This document shows, one piece after another, positions 17,928-25,982 of a DNA stretch of 64,000 nucleotides (positions are counted from its first letter, which is position 1; the number at the start of each line of letters is the position of its first letter). The translations under genes and the position numbers were made by a program. This stretch comes from Candidatus Zixiibacteriota bacterium (GTDB taxonomy: Bacteria; Zixibacteria; MSB-5A5; GN15; PGXB01), in contig JAFGAL010000015.1 of the NCBI GenBank assembly GCA_016933695.1, positions 1-64,000 of the forward strand, written 5' to 3'. The notes under the pieces were generated by a model that was given only the letters and a program-made list of their open reading frames with translations, was not told the DNA's origin and made no database searches.

Positions 17928-18932
17928 CTACCCCTCCGCGTCCAGCGATGTGCCGGCGGTGCTGAACATGTTGGCCATCATTTGCTCATACATGGCCATA
18001 AACCGGAAAAACGCGCGGCCGTGACCGTGATGCGGGCTATGCATCTCCGGCAACACCCGGACATTGTCCAGCGACTCGACCAAATCACTCAACGCGCTTT
18101 CAAAGGTCGCGCTCAACTGCGTGAAGAATTCCTCGAAACCGGTTGTCTCGGTCTCATTGGCGGCCGGTTCGCTCACTGACGGATCTTCGACCGACGGATT
18201 TTCCACCGACGGGATGTCTTCATCCACCACATCGGTGGCGGCTTCCTGCGAAGTCACCGCGATGGTCGCGTCCATGGTCGTGTCGGAAATTGACACGCCC
18301 TCGGTTTCCACCACGATCGCTTCGACCGGATCGACAACGATTGGCTCTTCGCCCTCGACATCGGCAGACGGATGCAAGGCCGCCTGAAGGCCTGCGATCA
18401 GGGAATCGAAATTGGCCTGAAGACTCTCCGCCAGCGCCGTGGAATCGCCGTCGTAACTATCGGCCAGCTCGAACATCGCGAGTGCAAACGCCCCGGTCGA
18501 TTCGTTGATCGCGCCGACCGTCGCCTCGTCAAGCCCCCCGGTCTCGATCAGGGTCGAGATCTGATCCGAGGTTGCCTCCAGAATATTCTCGACGCCCTCT
18601 TCGGCCATTTCAGCGGCCTTTTGCTGACGCATTTCGGCAATCCGCTCGGCGTATTTCATCCGGTGACGAATATCCGCCATCCCGCGAAAATGTCCGCGTC
18701 GCAGGTGATGCCAGTCATGGCCGCACCGGCAACCGTCTTTGCGGGCGCCGTCCTCGGTTAATATGTCACTCGGGATATATTCGTCACCGATGACCAGATT
18801 TTCGTCGGCAACATCAACATCTTTTTCAACCGTCACCGGAACGGCAATGGTTTCTTTCTCCGGCGCGGTTTCGGCCGCGGTTACGGTCGGCGAATACATA
18901 ATACCGGCGGAACTGACAGCACCAACTTCCAT
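17928..18932 (-). CDS. Acidic low-complexity protein of unknown function
   Basis: A 334-residue protein without signal peptide or membrane segment, starting MEVGAVSSAGIMYSPTVTAA. It has an acidic first third, a short Cys/His stretch (DGCRCGHDWHHLRRGHFRG, about residues 66-84) that could bind a metal, a predicted helical part (RMKYAERIAEMRQQKAAEMA), and a long Asp/Glu/Ser/Val-rich linker with the repeated unit PSVE(N/D)PSVSEP. The C-terminal helix carries HSPHHGHGRAFFRFMAMYEQ. The short MEVGAVSSA-type start with early Tyr/Pro recalls proteins of flagellar clusters, but no flagellar gene is nearby, so no function is given. It is followed by a strong terminator. Confidence 0.7.
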   Translation of the reverse strand: MEVGAVSSAGIMYSPTVTAAETAPEKETIAVPVTVEKDVDVADENLVIGDEYIPSDILTEDGARKDGCRCGHDWHHLRRGHFRGMADIRHRMKYAERIAEMRQQKAAEMAEEGVENILEATSDQISTLIETGGLDEATVGAINESTGAFALAMFELADSYDGDSTALAESLQANFDSLIAGLQAALHPSADVEGEEPIVVDPVEAIVVETEGVSISDTTMDATIAVTSQEAATDVVDEDIPSVENPSVEDPSVSEPAANETETTGFEEFFTQLSATFESALSDLVESLDNVRVLPEMHSPHHGHGRAFFRFMAMYEQMMANMFSTAGTSLDAEG

Positions 18933-19160
18933 TACAAAACCCCGTTTTTTGCTTTTGTCCTTATGCTGATTTTATCGACCAATTCGGTATATTATTTATA
19001 TCGTCGACACCGGCACAACATGGCAGGAAAATTGTCTTGCAAATACGTTACTGTTTATATCATATTGATTCGTCTGACGGACAGGGCCTGTTTTATCGGG
19101 GAAATAAAAACATAACACGCAGAAAGTAACGCTATAACCAATAAGCCAAAATGGAGTGAC

Positions 19161-20111
19161 ATGATGAAACGGATTTTATGGTCGGTATTGTTCGGGGCGA
19201 TGGTGTTTGCCGCCCTCATGATCGCCGGGTGCAGTGACGATGACGACGCGCCCACCCGGATCGTCACCGACGACAACAACAACATGCCGTTCGAAATCGT
19301 CAGTGACGTTTACGACGAGTCGGGCATCATGGAGGCGTTCACCCGCACCATGCAGTTGACATCGGCGTTGATCGATATGGAATTCGCGGATAAAACCGAC
19401 GGGCTCAAGAAAGTCCTGGCGACATCGAACGACGCCGACAGTATCATCATCAGTGCCGTTCATTCCTACAACTACAGCAACGGCTGGCATATCTGGCTTT
19501 GTGACGCGATCATATATGTCGGTGGTGCGCCGCTGATCGAAGTTTCGGCAATCGACTCCCTGCAAATGCGCATCGAAAATGAACCGCAGGCACTACCGAG
19601 CGAAAACATCGACGAATTCCGGATTATCGCACGGTATACCTGGGAAACACAGGATGGCAGTCAGGTGGCATCCGCGGTTCATAATCTGCGGTTACTTAAA
19701 GACCTTCTCGCCGATCCCAATACACTGACGATCGACGCTGAAATCAGCGAGAATCATTCGGTGATTTTCACGTCCGACAGCAGTGAATGCGCATATGATG
19801 CGTTATTCTTTGAAGGTGTTGACGGCCTCGAATTCGATCTCGACGCCGAGGGAGAAACGGTCGAATGCCCGAATGCCGGAGGAATCGGAATCGGTTCGCT
19901 GATCTCACTGGAATGTACCAGCGAGTATCATCCGATGGACACGCTGATGATTATGGCAGAGTGGGAATTCACGGCGGACGTGCTCGATGACGGTAAAATT
20001 CGGTATATGTATACCGATGGCAATTTCACTTTTATCACCACACAAGAGTGTCAAGAGGAAAGCAAATCCGCACCGGCCAGTTTATGGCTGTGGAACCCGA
20101 TTTGCGAATAG
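19161..20111 (+). CDS. Putative lipoprotein of unknown function
   Basis: A 316-residue predicted lipoprotein: MMKRILWSVLFGAMVFAALMIAGC with lipobox IAGC, then an acidic Asp run (SDDDDAP) that would keep it in the outer membrane rather than the inner if lipoprotein sorting follows the usual +2 Ser rule. The mature part has no recognisable domain; it holds several cysteines (WLCDAI, SSECAYD, VECPNAGG, SLECTSEY, QECQEE) that could form disulfides. GGAG lies 4 bases from the first and 7 from the second of two adjacent ATG codons. It is monocistronic, with its own terminator. Confidence 0.78.
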   Translation: MMKRILWSVLFGAMVFAALMIAGCSDDDDAPTRIVTDDNNNMPFEIVSDVYDESGIMEAFTRTMQLTSALIDMEFADKTDGLKKVLATSNDADSIIISAVHSYNYSNGWHIWLCDAIIYVGGAPLIEVSAIDSLQMRIENEPQALPSENIDEFRIIARYTWETQDGSQVASAVHNLRLLKDLLADPNTLTIDAEISENHSVIFTSDSSECAYDALFFEGVDGLEFDLDAEGETVECPNAGGIGIGSLISLECTSEYHPMDTLMIMAEWEFTADVLDDGKIRYMYTDGNFTFITTQECQEESKSAPASLWLWNPICE

Positions 20112-20130
20112 AAAATAGCGAAAACACTGG

Positions 20131-20164
20131 CGGCAGGGGCGGTCGTCTCCCCTGCCGTTTTTTT
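20131..20164 (+). terminator. Intrinsic terminator
   Basis: Nine-bp perfect stem CGGCAGGGG/CCCCTGCCG, 9-base loop, then seven T, 19 bases past the lipoprotein stop. Confidence 0.93.
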
Positions 20165-20258
20165 ATTGGCAATTATACATTGTTGATTGCATCCGAAGCC
20201 ATGAATTCCGTATACTGTCTCAATACTCAATAACAAATAACGCAAACAAGGATGATCA

Positions 20259-20888
20259 ATGAAACAGTTATCGTTGTCTATCGTGATAATCGTGCTAACC
20301 ACGCTGGCAATTGCACCGGTTACCGCCGATGCCCAGGTCGATTTGCATTTCGGCACCAAAGGCGGAATGATTGCATCGAGTATTTCCTCCGATATCACCA
20401 ACGCTGAAACGAAAAGGGGTTTAATAATCGGCGGCTTTGTCGAAATCCGCATGGGCGCGCTGTCGCTTCAACCGGAACTGATGTACGTATCACGCGGCTA
20501 TGAACTCAAACAGGCGGCATTGCCCAAGGTCGGCGATATCAAAGAGGTGGAAATAAACTACGTTGAATTGCCAATACTGGTCAAATATGCACCGGTGTCA
20601 ACACAGCTTGTCCGTCCGCATCTTTTCGCCGGGCCGGCAATCGCCGTCGAAATCGGCGCGACATCATACACCTATACCAGCGAAGCCGAAGTCAGCGACC
20701 TGGTCCACAATGTCGAGGTGAACGGTGTGATCGGAGTCGGGGTCGATATCGCCCTCGGCACGGGTAATATTGTTTTCGATTTTCGATACATGCACGGGTT
20801 GACCAGTACATTCGATACCGGTAAACCCGAAGTCTCTGACGGCGGCAAGAATACCGGTTTTGCTGTTATGGCGGGGTATTCGCTGTAA
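20259..20888 (+). CDS. PorT-like outer-membrane beta-barrel protein
   Basis: A 209-residue exported protein with signal peptide ending PVTADAQ. The pattern FGTKGGMIASSI, SLQPELMYVSRGYEL, INYVELPILVKYAPV, RPHLFAGPAIAVEIGA and FDFRYMHGL is that of the PorT/OMP_b-brl_2 family of eight-stranded barrels common in Bacteroidetes and relatives. It ends GYSL. The AAGG ribosome site is 7 bases from the ATG. It is followed 28 bases later by the GT-C/TPR membrane protein gene and may be cotranscribed with it. Function within the family is generally unknown. Confidence 0.85.
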   Translation: MKQLSLSIVIIVLTTLAIAPVTADAQVDLHFGTKGGMIASSISSDITNAETKRGLIIGGFVEIRMGALSLQPELMYVSRGYELKQAALPKVGDIKEVEINYVELPILVKYAPVSTQLVRPHLFAGPAIAVEIGATSYTYTSEAEVSDLVHNVEVNGVIGVGVDIALGTGNIVFDFRYMHGLTSTFDTGKPEVSDGGKNTGFAVMAGYSL

Positions 20889-20916
20889 GTGACCAAACCT
20901 AAGGGCAACTTGTGGC

Positions 20917-22929
20917 ATGAAAGCACCCAATCGCGTATTGAGCGGCGCCTACCTCATTCTGGCGGGACTCTTCGTCCTCAGAATAGTGCCTTTATTCCTG
21001 CCGGAATCCCGAACCTGGGGATTTAATCAGTTATTATTCCTGCCGGAATGGTGGACATATGCCTATCTCGCTCTGTCCGTGACAGCCCTGATCCTGCCGT
21101 TTTATCGTTTCACCGATACAATTGGCATAAAAGCCATCAAGACGATTAATCGCCATGTGTTCGAAATTCCTCATCGCGGGTATTTTCGGATTGGTATGGT
21201 CGCCGCCATGCTGTTTTTATTTATTCTATTCTCAACCCCGACCCATTTTCTTGGCGATGGATACCAGATGATTGCCAATCTGTCCGAGCAGGCCGGACAG
21301 TTCTTCAAGTGGAGTGAGATGGGCACAACCCTACTGCAATCATCGATCTATTCCCTGCTGAGCGATTCGAACGAAACCGCGGCTCTGTTGACATTCAGAA
21401 TTATATCCTGGGGTTCCGGGATCCTGAGCATTTATCTGTACGTTCTTATTGCACGTATTATCACGGACAATCCGCTCAAACGGTTATTGGTTTTGATGGT
21501 TCTGATACTTTCAGGCTCGCTTCTGCTGTTTTTCGGCTATGTCGAAAATTACCCCCTTCTGCAGGCCATTTACGCGGCATTTATCTATTTCGGTTTGCGG
21601 CGTTTGCATACGGGGCGCGGTTTGCTATCGGTCACGATCGTATTCTTTATGGGGTTATTCTTGCACTTGCAGGTCGCGATGTTTTTCCCGGCGCTAATCT
21701 ATTTGGGATTGGCTGAAGGCAAAGGGAATCGATTGCATGTACACTACAAGTGGATGGTGTTTGCAATTCTGGCAGTGATCGGTATTGCGCTATTGGGATT
21801 GGCCGTTTACACATATCGAACGGATTTATCTTTTGCCGGTCATTTCATGCCGTTTCTCACGGGAAAAGCCGTCGCCCCCGGGTACACCGTTTTCAGTCTG
21901 CCGCATTTACTTGATATCGGGAATGAATTGCTCCTGCTGTCCCCCGCAATCATGGTGTTCGTGGCATTACTCATTGCGGAAAGAAAAGAAATCCGCATGA
22001 CCAAAACCGCATGGTTTCTGATCATCTCCTCTCTGGGGGGATTGTTGTTTTTGCTGGTGATCGATCCCAAGCTGTCCATGCCGCGCGATTGGGATCTTTT
22101 CTCGTTGTCGGCACTGGCGCCGACCCTGCTTCTCGTGCATCTTCTGCCCGAGACGAGCCATCATATCATGACGCGCCTGCTCCCGTCACTGGGGCTGTAT
22201 CTGTTGCTTGCGGTCGGCATGTTCTTGTCAACCGCCCTGAATACGAAGGCATCGTTAGACAATATCGAATACATTATTCATCTCGACCGGGGCAAATCGC
22301 TTTCGAGTCTGATCTGCCTTCGGGATTTTTACCGCAAACATGATATGCCCGCCCGTGCGGATTCGGTGAACATGACCTATTATTTTTATTATCCCAATGA
22401 CCGGATGATCAAGGAGGCATTCGACGCGCTGGCCGTGGGGGATGTCGGCAAAGCCGAACGATTGCTGACGTTGATCGCGCCGGATAAGTTCAACTCGCAT
22501 TATCACAGTTTGCTGGCAACATACTATTATATCAAAGGCAATCTCGACTCCGCCCTGTATGAAACCAAGGCGGCTATCCAACTGGGACGCTACAGCGTTG
22601 ATCTGTATCGCAAGCTGGGACTGATACATCTGGCGCGAGACCGATTTGATGATGCCGCCTCCGCGCTTCGCGCGGCGCATGCCATCGACCCGCATGATGA
22701 AAAGGTTATAGAAAATCTCGCGGCGGTGTTTCTGGCGTCGCAACAGGCCGATTCGGTTGCATATTATTCCAATCAACTTATTACGGCCGATTCCGGCCAT
22801 ACTCAGGGATATGTATTGCTGTATTCATTGTATTATCAACTCAATCAATCCGATTCGGCACAGAAATATGCCGAGTTGTATTATCGTTTCGGCGGCAGTG
22901 ATTCAGTCCAAATGGACGCACCTCAGTAG
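20917..22929 (+). CDS. Polytopic membrane protein with C-terminal TPR repeats (GT-C-like)
   Basis: A 670-residue inner-membrane protein. Residues 1-450 hold about ten or more hydrophobic segments (for example AYLILAGLFVLRIVPLFL, MVAAMLFLFILFSTP, LLVLMVLILSGSLLLFFGY) and a soluble loop with THFLGDGYQMIANL after the third segment; an acidic GDGY in the first large loop is reminiscent of GT-C glycosyltransferases. From about residue 460 follow TPR-like helices (KAERLLTLIAPDKF, GNLDSALYETKAAIQLG, DRFDDAASALRAAHAIDP, ADSVAYYSNQLI). A membrane glycosyltransferase or related envelope enzyme is the best guess, but not proven. No strong ribosome site is seen. It is followed by a methyltransferase gene 27 bases later. 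Confidence 0.78.
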   Translation: MKAPNRVLSGAYLILAGLFVLRIVPLFLPESRTWGFNQLLFLPEWWTYAYLALSVTALILPFYRFTDTIGIKAIKTINRHVFEIPHRGYFRIGMVAAMLFLFILFSTPTHFLGDGYQMIANLSEQAGQFFKWSEMGTTLLQSSIYSLLSDSNETAALLTFRIISWGSGILSIYLYVLIARIITDNPLKRLLVLMVLILSGSLLLFFGYVENYPLLQAIYAAFIYFGLRRLHTGRGLLSVTIVFFMGLFLHLQVAMFFPALIYLGLAEGKGNRLHVHYKWMVFAILAVIGIALLGLAVYTYRTDLSFAGHFMPFLTGKAVAPGYTVFSLPHLLDIGNELLLLSPAIMVFVALLIAERKEIRMTKTAWFLIISSLGGLLFLLVIDPKLSMPRDWDLFSLSALAPTLLLVHLLPETSHHIMTRLLPSLGLYLLLAVGMFLSTALNTKASLDNIEYIIHLDRGKSLSSLICLRDFYRKHDMPARADSVNMTYYFYYPNDRMIKEAFDALAVGDVGKAERLLTLIAPDKFNSHYHSLLATYYYIKGNLDSALYETKAAIQLGRYSVDLYRKLGLIHLARDRFDDAASALRAAHAIDPHDEKVIENLAAVFLASQQADSVAYYSNQLITADSGHTQGYVLLYSLYYQLNQSDSAQKYAELYYRFGGSDSVQMDAPQ

Positions 22930-22956
22930 CCATTAAACACGGAAAGGGACTATGCC

Positions 22957-23664
22957 ATGTATTCACAAACGGCGCGATATTATGATCTGATATACCGTCA
23001 GTTCAAGGACTATCCCAACGAGTGCCGACTGGTCGACGAGTTTGTCAGGACTCACCTGCCGTCTGCCAAACGCCTGCTCGATGTTGCCTGTGGAAGCGGC
23101 ACACATGCTGAAATTCTGTCGCGCGAGTACGGATACCAGGTCGACGGACTTGATCTCGAACCGGATTTTGTTGAGATCGCCGGAGGCAAAGCGATCAACG
23201 GTTCCATCTATCATGCGGATATGACCGATTTCGATCTTGGCACGACCTATGATGTCATTCTCTGCTTATTCAGTTCCATAGCATATGCCAAAACCGAAAA
23301 GCATATTATCCGCGCTCTGACCTGTTTTCGAAAACATCTGGCCGGCGGCGGGATGATTCTGGTGGAACCCTGGTTTGCGCCGGATGAGTTTTTCCCCGGA
23401 CGCGTGCATCTCGACACCGCCGAAGACGAAAACACAAAAATCTGCCGAATGGCATACAGCGACGCGGCCGGGACCGTATCCCGCATTCACTTCGAGTACC
23501 TTCTCGGCACCGGTGAGGGTCTTGCCCATTTCAGCGAGATTCATGAACTGGGTCTGCTTACCAAAGCGCAAATGCTTGACTGCTTTCATCGGGCCGGTCT
23601 TGATGTTTCCTATCAGACCGGCGGATTCTGCGGCCGGGGTTTGTATATAGCACGAATGCTTTAG
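22957..23664 (+). CDS. SAM-dependent class I methyltransferase
   Basis: A 235-residue cytoplasmic methyltransferase. Motif I is LLDVACGSGTHAEIL (residues about 40-54), the acidic end of beta 2 is VDGLDLEPDFV, motif IV is YDVILCLFSSIAYAKT, and the post-I GGGMILVEPWF matches the sugar N-methyltransferase/TylM1-like branch. Substrate is unknown; relatives act on dTDP-amino sugars or small molecules. It lies 27 bases behind the GT-C/TPR gene, with AAAGGGA 7 bases before the ATG, so a link to envelope sugar modification is possible. Confidence 0.88.
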   Translation: MYSQTARYYDLIYRQFKDYPNECRLVDEFVRTHLPSAKRLLDVACGSGTHAEILSREYGYQVDGLDLEPDFVEIAGGKAINGSIYHADMTDFDLGTTYDVILCLFSSIAYAKTEKHIIRALTCFRKHLAGGGMILVEPWFAPDEFFPGRVHLDTAEDENTKICRMAYSDAAGTVSRIHFEYLLGTGEGLAHFSEIHELGLLTKAQMLDCFHRAGLDVSYQTGGFCGRGLYIARML

Positions 23665-23752
23665 GCTGATCGCCCATCAGGTTCCACTGGATTAACGCGC
23701 CTCGGTGTATTATTTTCGACGGAAACGTTGATATACAGAGAAAGGCGGCTCA

Positions 23753-24526
23753 ATGAAAACACTGACCCTGCTGTCATGGAACGTAAACGGTATCCGTGCC
23801 ATTGCTCGCAAAGATGCTTTTGGCTGGTTCCATGAGCAGAAACCCGATATCCTGTGTATTCAGGAAACCAAAGCGCAGGAAGATCAAATTCCCAGGGATT
23901 TCCGGGAAATCGACGGATACCACACCTATTTCAGCGCCGCCGAACGCAAAGGATACAGCGGTGTCGGGCTGTATACAAAAGAAGAGCCGCGCGATGTCAA
24001 ACACGGTTTCGGAATCAACGAATTCGACAGCGAGGGGCGCACCATTATCGCTGAGTACGAAAAATTCATTCTGTGCAATATTTACTTCCCCAACGGTAAG
24101 GCCTCGAAAGAACGCCTGGCCTACAAAATGGCGTTCTATGATGCCTTTTTGAATCATATCGAAAAGCGGCGCAAGAAAGACACCGAAATCATTATCTGCG
24201 GCGATGTCAATACCGCCCACAAGGAAATCGATCTGGCCCATCCCAAAGAGAATGAAAAAGTATCCGGTTTCCTTCCCGAAGAACGCGCCTGGATCGACAA
24301 ACTGGTACAACAGGGCTATCTCGATACCCTGCGCATGTTCAACCAGGAACCCGGTCAATACAGCTGGTGGGATTTGAAATCCCGCGCCCGCGAACGGAAT
24401 GTTGGCTGGCGGATTGACTATTTCCTCGTCAGCGCCGGGCTTGAACAGAATGTAAAAAACGCCTTTATCATGCCGGAAATCATGGGTTCGGACCACTGCC
24501 CGGTCGGCATTGAACTGGCGCTGTAA
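23753..24526 (+). CDS. xth: Exodeoxyribonuclease III / AP endonuclease
   Basis: Mg-dependent 3'-5' exonuclease and class II AP endonuclease of base excision repair. The 257-residue product begins LLSWNVNGIRAIARK, has the metal-binding Glu38 in CIQETKAQ, YSGVGLYTK, the CGDVNTAHKEIDL Asp/Asn pair, WRIDYFLVS and the C-terminal catalytic His in GSDHCPVGIEL. Length and motif order are those of ExoA-type enzymes. AAAGG lies 10 bases upstream of the ATG. It seems to be transcribed alone or weakly linked to neighbours. Confidence 0.95.
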   Translation: MKTLTLLSWNVNGIRAIARKDAFGWFHEQKPDILCIQETKAQEDQIPRDFREIDGYHTYFSAAERKGYSGVGLYTKEEPRDVKHGFGINEFDSEGRTIIAEYEKFILCNIYFPNGKASKERLAYKMAFYDAFLNHIEKRRKKDTEIIICGDVNTAHKEIDLAHPKENEKVSGFLPEERAWIDKLVQQGYLDTLRMFNQEPGQYSWWDLKSRARERNVGWRIDYFLVSAGLEQNVKNAFIMPEIMGSDHCPVGIELAL

Positions 24527-24614
24527 TGTCTCTTTTCTTGCTCTATGCGGGGCAAACCGGTATATTAGGCCGGCACCAAAACAACCATTCGGAGTGATGA
24601 CATAGAGGTATGCA

Positions 24615-25589
24615 ATGGAAAAAATACTGATTACCGGCGCCATCGGACAGATCGGCTCGGAATTGACGATGGCCCTGCGGGAACGCTACGGCAAAGAAAA
24701 CGTGATTGCCACCGATATCAGAATGCCCACCGACGTCGACCTGCGCGACCAGGGACCGTTCGAGTTTCTCGACTGCCTCGATCCGCATCATATTACCCGC
24801 GTCATGCAGATATACCAGGTTGACACCATCTACCATCTCGCCGCGATTCTGTCGGCGGTCGGCGAGGCGAAACCCAATCAGGCCTGGATGGTGAATGTCA
24901 ATGGGCTGTATAATATTCTCGAGGCCGCGCGGCAATATCATTGCGCGCTTTTTGTCCCCAGTTCCATCGGCGCATTTGGACGGTCAACCCCCAAGGACAA
25001 AACACCCCAGGACACGATCCAGCGGCCGGATACCATGTACGGTGTCTCCAAGGTTACCGGGGAATTGATCTGCGATTATTACCACAAACGGTTCGGACTC
25101 GACTCCCGCGGCGTGCGTTTCCCCGGCCTCATCTCGTATGAAACCGAGCCGGGCGGCGGAACCACCGATTACGCGGTGGAGATATTTTTCGAAGCACTCA
25201 AGCATAAAAAGTATACCTGTTATCTGAAGGAAGATACCTCGCTGGATATGATGTATATGCCGGATGCGATCACGGCCATGATTCAACTGATGGAAGCCGA
25301 TCCGTCGCGTCTCAAACATCGCAATGCGTTCAATGTCACCGCGATGAATTTCACGCCGGCACAACTGGCCGAAGAAATCAGGAAACATATCCCCGAATTT
25401 GAAATTGAATATTCAGTCGATCCGATCCGGCAGGAGATCGCCGATTCCTGGCCGAATTCGCTCGATGACAGCGCGGCGCGCGAAGAATGGGGCTGGAATC
25501 CGAAATATTCCATGGCAGCCCTGACCAAGGATATGCTGGATAAAATCACCGAACGGATTGAACTGCCGTCGGAACAAAAATCACGCTGA
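24615..25589 (+). CDS. NAD-dependent epimerase family, L-threonine 3-dehydrogenase type
   Basis: Extended short-chain dehydrogenase of 324 residues. It has the glycine motif GAIGQIGSEL (residues 8-17), catalytic Tyr142 and Lys146 in YGVSK, SSIGAFG with the catalytic Ser/Thr region, and the C-terminal stretch SWPNSLDDSAAREEWGW. That last stretch is characteristic of the epimerase-like L-threonine dehydrogenases that oxidise threonine to 2-amino-3-ketobutyrate. The partner glycine C-acetyltransferase (kbl) is not in the window. The GAGG ribosome site stands 6 bases before the ATG in a TATGCAATG context also seen at the 7474 gene. Confidence 0.88.
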   Translation: MEKILITGAIGQIGSELTMALRERYGKENVIATDIRMPTDVDLRDQGPFEFLDCLDPHHITRVMQIYQVDTIYHLAAILSAVGEAKPNQAWMVNVNGLYNILEAARQYHCALFVPSSIGAFGRSTPKDKTPQDTIQRPDTMYGVSKVTGELICDYYHKRFGLDSRGVRFPGLISYETEPGGGTTDYAVEIFFEALKHKKYTCYLKEDTSLDMMYMPDAITAMIQLMEADPSRLKHRNAFNVTAMNFTPAQLAEEIRKHIPEFEIEYSVDPIRQEIADSWPNSLDDSAAREEWGWNPKYSMAALTKDMLDKITERIELPSEQKSR

Positions 25590-25614
25590 GTTTTACCGTT
25601 TTTCCCTAATAATT

Positions 25615-25648
25615 CAGGGCCGGGTCGCAGACCAGCAATCCGGCCCTG
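25615..25648 (+). terminator. Probable terminator hairpin
   Basis: Nine-bp perfect stem CAGGGCCGG/CCGGCCCTG with a 16-base loop, 25 bases past the stop. The following ATTATC is only weakly T-rich, so efficiency is uncertain. Confidence 0.5.
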
Positions 25649-25716
25649 ATTATCTGCCATCGCGCCAATTTTATCATAACCCATTGTAATTTACTCAGAT
25701 ATATCCGAGACCAAAC

Positions 25717-25750
25717 CATTTCATTATAATACACTATCATTTCATTATAA
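25717..25750. repeat. Two direct repeats of CATTTCATTATAA, 21 bases apart
   Basis: CATTTCATTATAA occurs at 25717-25729 and again at 25738-25750. The centre-to-centre distance is 21 bases, two helical turns, as for tandem operator half-sites. Each copy contains TATAA. Confidence 0.5.
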
Positions 25751-25982
25751 AACGCTCACCCGCATTACTACTCCTCTCTCATTTGCTTATCTATTGCATA
25801 TCAACACATTAGACTTCCCGTTATTTGGGCACGTCTTTTGATGGGATGGCATAATGGCTTTTAATGGGCAATCATCGAAAGATGACTGCAAATGGATAGT
25901 GAGTGTTTTTTGTGCAGCTACCGGATGCAAGGAATGAGAGATCGTCAGTTAAACAATAATATGGCCTCAAAAGGAATAGAAA

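Larger units (their letters stand above)
25590..25982. other. Gene-free stretch (393 bp) with hairpin and direct repeat
   Basis: No credible gene. It holds a hairpin shortly after the dehydrogenase stop, a two-copy 21-base-period repeat at 25717-25750, and about 230 bases of AT-richer sequence leading to AAAAGGAATAG, the ribosome site of the next gene. No standard -35/-10 pair at normal spacing was found. Confidence 0.6.
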
